In this document: piece by piece, positions 5,101 through 9,399 of the stretch | Position numbering within the stretch: position 1 is the first letter of the stretch | Layout of the letters: each line of letters opens with the position of its first letter | Assembly (NCBI GenBank): GCA_031266695.1 | Contig: JAISAK010000309.1 | Coordinates: forward strand, 1 to 9,399 | Length of the DNA: 9,399 nt | Reading direction: 5' to 3' | From: Treponema sp. | Lineage (GTDB): Bacteria; Spirochaetota; Spirochaetia; Treponematales; Breznakiellaceae | The notes under the pieces: generated by a model | Told to the model about the DNA's origin: nothing | Database searches by the model: none | Seen by the model: only the letters and a program-made list of their open reading frames with translations | Made by a program: the position numbers and the translations under genes

Positions 5101-8100
5101 TACACCTGCGGCGCCTTTTTGTTTTGGGAATCCTCTTGTTTGCCGCTGTGGGGCTTTCGGCGCAGACCGAATTTTACTGGGAAGCGCCGAATCTTTTTTC
5201 CCGGGGTTCGGGAACTTTTCCCCTGTCGGCTTCTTTCGATGATTTTTCCGTCGTCGCCTGGCAGCAAACCGAAGCCAACCGGGACGCCGCCGTTGCCGCG
5301 GATGGTTTTATCAGCATTGCCCTGGCGATAAAGAAATCGGGACAGCCCTGGGAAAACATGGGCATTGTCGGCGGCCCCTACGCCTATTCGGGAACGGAGC
5401 CTTCGATTTTAAGCATCGTAACCGACAACCGGGGGCGGATTATTATTGCCGCCGCCGCTTCCACAACCGAGACGGAGATTCTTGTTTCGGAGGATGAGGG
5501 GCGGAGTTTTTCCCGGAACCGGGTAAACATGGGCTCCGAAAGCTCCGTCGCTCCCCGCCTCTATGTCCGCGCCGACGGCGGTTACCTCCTTTTTGTCACC
5601 CGGGGAAAAGATCAGTCCCTGTCGATTTACTATTCCCGTTCGGACGACAGCCTTGACTGGGAACCCTTTCAGCCCTTTACCGCCGAAACCAATCTCCGGC
5701 TCTCCTTTCTTCCCACCCACGGAAGCGTGGGCAATACCGACTTTGTTTTTTTTCAATCCTTTGTGGGCACCTCAAATACCATTCCCGCGTTTCAGCTTTA
5801 CCTGAAAACCAGCCTTGACTCGGGCCGCACCTGGACTCCCGCGAGACGTTTTACCGATTTCCGCGATTCGGTGATGAACACGGACGCGGAAGCCGATGAT
5901 TTCGACAATCAGCGGCCGTTTGTAATGAAGGACGGGGACAACCTCTTTGTGGTTTGGGAGCGGCGTTACAGAGCCCAGCCGCCCCAGATTTACGGCGTCC
6001 GCGTTGACGGGAGGGGGAATATTACCGGCGGCGCGGAACGGATAAACTCCGACGAGGCCTATTGCAAGAATCCTATCGCTTTCCCATACGACGGCGAACC
6101 CCTGGTAATCTGGGTTGACAACCGCCGGGGAGGAGACCGGGTCTTCCTTGCCCAGCAGACCGGCGTTACCTGGCGGAATTACGACCTTTCAGGTTCCCCC
6201 GGCGGGGAGGCTTCCTTTGCCCGGCCGGCGGTAGACGCGGAAGACGGCCTTTTTGTTTTCTGGCAGGCCACGGAGAGGGGAAACGGCCGTATTTTTTCCC
6301 TTGCCCCGGATCGTTCCGTAAATTCACCGGGGCTTTCGGCCATCAACTTCGAACCCGGCCGCCGCAGCCGCGCGGAACGGGTCAGGGTTTCCTGGAATGT
6401 TCCCGGGGATTCTTCGGGGATTTTTGGTTTTTCCTGGCTATGGACGCAGAACAGAAACGCCGCGCCCCCCGAGCAGGTAATGGTCTACAATACGGGCGCC
6501 GCCAATCAATCTATAGACATAAACGCGGTTGAAGACGGTTCCTGGTATTTCAGCGTCCGGGCCCGGGATTTTGCCGGCAACTGGTCGGAACCGGGACGCA
6601 TAGAATACCTGAAGGATACGACCCCGCCGCCCGCCGCGAATATCATACAGCCCGAAACGGACGATCGGGGCTTTCTGCCCTCGAACGACCTTGTCCTGAG
6701 CTGGAATCCGCCCCCCGCCTCGGACGTGGCGGGTTACACCTGGAATCTGCAGTACCTCGGCGGCGCGGACGCCTTTGACCGCCTTCAGGGCGACGGCACC
6801 CTCTCCCTTGAAGCGCCTCCTTCCCGGATAATGGGAACCGGCAATTCGATAACCTATAACAATCAGGACGACGGCGTTTGGGCCTTTTCCGTCGCGGCCA
6901 TAGACGAGGTGGGAAACATCGGCCCCCGGTCAAGCGTCTTCCTTAGGACGGATAAATACATCCCCTATACGTCTATAGGCAGCGTCGATTCGACCCAGGA
7001 CGAGCAGGGGATTCTTACGCTGCGCATCCTGGGCCGCGGGTTTTCAACCGGAGGAACGGTAACCCGGATCTTCCTGGACAATGACGGTCAGCCGCCCTAC
7101 AGCCGGGAATTCCTTCTTGACCGGGGAGATTTCGAGATTAGATCCGACAGGGAAATAACAGGCCTCCGGGCCGAGGATATAGAGGAAGGCACCTACCTTG
7201 TCGTCCTGGATCATTCGGGCCGGGGCCTGTACAGAACCCCGCCCCTTGTCGCCGTAGACAGGATAGGGACAGTCAAATTCGGCGACTATTCGCGCACCTG
7301 GAAGCCCCTGTGGATTCCCCGCGCCGAACGGCGGTTTGTATTTGAATCTGATTTTATTATTGTTATAGTTCTGCTTGCGTTATGTGCTATCGGATTGGTT
7401 GTTTCAGTCCGGGGCATCGGCGGCGCTATCGCCGAAGGCGCGGCGGTAAAGATGGAAGCCCTTGCCCTCATTACAGGAGATTTTATGCCAGAGGAAAAGA
7501 AAAAACGGGTTGTCGGAATACGAAGACGGGGGATAAGCCTGCGTTTTAAGCTTGCCTCCTTTACTATAGTGCTGGTACTCATGGTGGTCGTTATGGTGTC
7601 CGCGCCCCTGTATTACATGATGACCCGAACCCAGGAGGAAACCCTGTTTCAGGGCCTTTCGGATCGCGCCACCGTACTTCTGGAAGGACTTGCTTCAAGC
7701 GCCCGGGCCTATCTTCCTTCGGGAAACGTGCTGGAGCTGGGCTTCCTCCCCGCCCAGACCGAGGCAATTCCCGAAGCGCGCTATGTCACCATCACCGGCT
7801 TCGGAACCGGTTCCACCATATTTGACGATCACGTCTGGGCAAGCAACGATCCGGATATTCTTTCAAAGATAGATACCGCCGAACTTGAACCCGGCGTTTC
7901 CCGGCTCGAGGATATTTTGAGCCCCCGGCTTCCCGAGGTCAGCGGAAATCTCAACGAGAGGGCCCGGGCCGAAATCGGCGATATTTCCCGGAGCATCAGC
8001 GATCTTACCCGCGAGGCCCTGTCCATTTCCACCCGCACGGATCAGGAAAGCCGGCAGCGCCTCAACGATATTCAGGTAACAACCCGTTCGCTGGAAACAC

Positions 8101-9399
8101 GGCTTACCGAAGGGCTTGCCGAAATAGCCCGGCAGATCGGCTCCGAACCGGAATTCTCAACCGAAGACATTTCCCGCAGCGGGAACCGCGCCTACATATT
8201 CTTCAAGCCGGTCATGTACCGCCAGGGTTCCGACGACACCTATTTCAGGGGCCTCATACGCCTCGAGGTTGCCATTGACTCAATCCTTGACGAAATTACC
8301 AGCCGGCAGTGGAGCCTGCTCAGAATAATACTTGTCGTAGCCCTTATCGCGATTTCCATAGGAATCGCGGGCGCCCTTATCCTTTCAACCCTGATTATCC
8401 AGCCCATACGGAAACTGGTGGCCCATGTCGAAAGGATAAGGGACACCGAAGACAAGGCCCAGCTTAGCGGCGTGGACATCCATATCCCCACCCACGACGA
8501 AATTGCCACCCTGGGAAATACCATCAACGACATGACCCACGGCCTTGTTAAAGCCGCGGCGGCCGCGTCGGATCTTTCTATCGGCAAGGAGATACAGAAA
8601 AAATTCATACCCCTGGAACTGGACCGCGAAGGAAACAAACTGAGCTCCGGTTACAAGGATACCAAGAACGCCCATTTCTTCGGGTACTATGAAGGCGCAA
8701 AGGGCGTGTCCGGCGATTACTTTGATTATCAGGATCTGGACGGACGCTATTACGCGATCATTAAATGCGACGTCGCCGGCAAGGGAATTCCCGCGGCGCT
8801 TATCATGATCCAGGTGGCGACCATGTTCCTCAACTACTTCAAGCAGTGGAAGCCCACCGCCAAGGGCATGCACATCGAGGAAGTGGTCTACCAGATCAAC
8901 GACTTCATCGAAACCCTGGGCTTTAAGGGGCGCTTCGCCGCCTTCACCCTCTGTCTCTTTGATTCCCAGACCGGCCTTGTCCGTTTCTGCAACGCCGGCG
9001 ATAATATCATCCACCTCTTCGACGCTTCGGAGGGGAAGATAAAAACCATGACCCTGCCGGAAACCCCCGCCACCGGGGTTCTTCCCAACTTCCTGGTCGA
9101 GTCGAAGGGGGGCTACCAGGTACAGACCGTGACCATTGATCGCGGCGACATTCTGCTGCTCTATACCGACGGTATTGAGGAAGCCAAGCGAAGATTCCGC
9201 GACGCCGCCTTTGAAGAAATACTTTGTTCCGCGGGCGAGAAAGACACTCCCCACGGCAGCCATACCGTAGGGCAGGGGGACGAGGAGATGGGCCCCGAGC
9301 GGGTGCAGGAAATCATCAACGCGGTAATGAACAGGGAGGTCTATACCCTCCACAAGTGGCATAACCCCGAAGGCGAGGACGCGGATCTGAAATTCGATT
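5097..9399 (+). CDS. Transmembrane SpoIIE-type phosphatase with Asp-box propeller, Fn3-like, TIG-like and HAMP domains (3' end cut by window)
   Basis: The frame is open for 1434 codons to the window edge, so the C-terminus is missing. Domains in order: signal peptide 1-22 (MIHLRRLFVLGILLFAAVGL, then SA); beta-propeller about 23-405 with Asp boxes SEDEGRSF (131-138) and SLDSGRTW (239-246), a degenerate one at 182-188, and blade strands ending in Trp at 287, 339 and 389; Fn3-like modules about 415-505 and 520-615 (WYFSVRARDFAGN, WAFSVAAIDEVGN); TIG-like 620-725; TM1 753-771; basic loop; TM2 820-842; second periplasmic region 843-1071 with a long helical stretch about 941-1017; TM3 1077-1099; HAMP about 1099-1152 (Pro1103, Asp1134-Glu1135); linker; SpoIIE/PP2C phosphatase from about 1175. 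Phosphatase motifs are GVSGDYFDY (Asp1207, Asp1210), CDVAGKGIPAAL (Asp1225), NAGDN (1299-1303) and LLLYTDGIEEA (Asp1358). By family, it should dephosphorylate serine/threonine on a regulatory protein in the cytoplasm in response to envelope signals. I see no sialidase FRIP motif, so the propeller is probably a binding domain. No STAS or anti-sigma partner is in view. Confidence 0.93.
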   Translation, partial: MIHLRRLFVLGILLFAAVGLSAQTEFYWEAPNLFSRGSGTFPLSASFDDFSVVAWQQTEANRDAAVAADGFISIALAIKKSGQPWENMGIVGGPYAYSGTEPSILSIVTDNRGRIIIAAAASTTETEILVSEDEGRSFSRNRVNMGSESSVAPRLYVRADGGYLLFVTRGKDQSLSIYYSRSDDSLDWEPFQPFTAETNLRLSFLPTHGSVGNTDFVFFQSFVGTSNTIPAFQLYLKTSLDSGRTWTPARRFTDFRDSVMNTDAEADDFDNQRPFVMKDGDNLFVVWERRYRAQPPQIYGVRVDGRGNITGGAERINSDEAYCKNPIAFPYDGEPLVIWVDNRRGGDRVFLAQQTGVTWRNYDLSGSPGGEASFARPAVDAEDGLFVFWQATERGNGRIFSLAPDRSVNSPGLSAINFEPGRRSRAERVRVSWNVPGDSSGIFGFSWLWTQNRNAAPPEQVMVYNTGAANQSIDINAVEDGSWYFSVRARDFAGNWSEPGRIEYLKDTTPPPAANIIQPETDDRGFLPSNDLVLSWNPPPASDVAGYTWNLQYLGGADAFDRLQGDGTLSLEAPPSRIMGTGNSITYNNQDDGVWAFSVAAIDEVGNIGPRSSVFLRTDKYIPYTSIGSVDSTQDEQGILTLRILGRGFSTGGTVTRIFLDNDGQPPYSREFLLDRGDFEIRSDREITGLRAEDIEEGTYLVVLDHSGRGLYRTPPLVAVDRIGTVKFGDYSRTWKPLWIPRAERRFVFESDFIIVIVLLALCAIGLVVSVRGIGGAIAEGAAVKMEALALITGDFMPEEKKKRVVGIRRRGISLRFKLASFTIVLVLMVVVMVSAPLYYMMTRTQEETLFQGLSDRATVLLEGLASSARAYLPSGNVLELGFLPAQTEAIPEARYVTITGFGTGSTIFDDHVWASNDPDILSKIDTAELEPGVSRLEDILSPRLPEVSGNLNERARAEIGDISRSISDLTREALSISTRTDQESRQRLNDIQVTTRSLETRLTEGLAEIARQIGSEPEFSTEDISRSGNRAYIFFKPVMYRQGSDDTYFRGLIRLEVAIDSILDEITSRQWSLLRIILVVALIAISIGIAGALILSTLIIQPIRKLVAHVERIRDTEDKAQLSGVDIHIPTHDEIATLGNTINDMTHGLVKAAAAASDLSIGKEIQKKFIPLELDREGNKLSSGYKDTKNAHFFGYYEGAKGVSGDYFDYQDLDGRYYAIIKCDVAGKGIPAALIMIQVATMFLNYFKQWKPTAKGMHIEEVVYQINDFIETLGFKGRFAAFTLCLFDSQTGLVRFCNAGDNIIHLFDASEGKIKTMTLPETPATGVLPNFLVESKGGYQVQTVTIDRGDILLLYTDGIEEAKRRFRDAAFEEILCSAGEKDTPHGSHTVGQGDEEMGPERVQEIINAVMNREVYTLHKWHNPEGEDADLKFD
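7475..7487 (+). promoter_or_regulatory. Internal Shine-Dalgarno and ATG at the seam between the sensor half and the phosphatase half
   Basis: AGGAG (7475-7479) is followed five bases later by an in-frame ATG (7485-7487), codon 797 of the long gene. The site lies in the cytoplasmic loop between TM1 and TM2. A protein begun here would start MPEEKKKRVVGIRRRGISLR and go straight into TM2, the usual N-terminus of a stand-alone membrane sensor with two TM helices. It is either a working internal start or the remnant of two formerly separate genes. It is a better-spaced site than the one at the gene's own start. Confidence 0.45.

Noticed and set aside
5097..6340. Active sialidase domain
   Set aside because: Asp boxes are present, but these occur in many non-enzymatic propellers. 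I cannot see the FRIP arginine motif or a convincing Tyr/Glu catalytic pair.
8385..9362. Open frame of 325 codons on the minus strand within the phosphatase domain
   Set aside because: It is antisense to unmistakable SpoIIE motifs on the plus strand. The translation resembles no protein and reflects codon bias.

Overview
The window looks like chromosomal DNA from a spirochaete, most likely a Treponema-group bacterium (possibly one of the higher-GC insect-gut treponemes). I base this on protein types recognised by eye: a UPF0164/FadL-like outer-membrane barrel with a C-terminal TPR, a roughly 1000-residue exported TPR protein, and a very long membrane phosphatase with an Asp-box propeller. From memory, Treponema pallidum has a comparable trio around TP0854-TP0856. 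I could not check that, so I give no gene symbols. The genes are GC-rich (about 65% in a sampled line), while the left 600 bases are poorer in GC (about 45% in a sampled line).

Layout. Positions 1-635 hold no convincing gene. They contain an open frame running in from the left edge (1-234), a small hairpin (141-169), three decayed direct repeats (181-482) and a large imperfect inverted repeat (446-571). The UPF0164 barrel gene lies on the minus strand (636-1913). A short divergent control region follows, with a perfect 13-bp inverted repeat (arms 1929-1941 and 1983-1995) and a plausible plus-strand promoter. The plus strand then carries two genes that overlap by 4 bases (ATGA): the exported TPR protein (GTG start 2041, to 5100) and the membrane phosphatase (5097, running off the right edge).

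How the genes may work together (inference). The phosphatase reads, in order: signal peptide, periplasmic Asp-box beta-propeller, two fibronectin-III-like modules, a TIG-like module, TM1, a short cytoplasmic loop, TM2, a second periplasmic sensor region rich in helix, TM3, HAMP, linker and SpoIIE/PP2C-type phosphatase. It is therefore a transmembrane sensor with two external input regions and a serine/threonine phosphatase output, as used in partner-switching control of anti-sigma or anti-anti-sigma factors. Its co-transcribed TPR partner is exported and could scaffold the envelope side. The divergent barrel, whose own tail is a periplasmic TPR, may share control through the inverted repeat. 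The most useful leads are the inverted repeat between the divergent genes, the internal ribosome-binding site at the seam between the sensor half and the phosphatase half, and the repeat array at the left.
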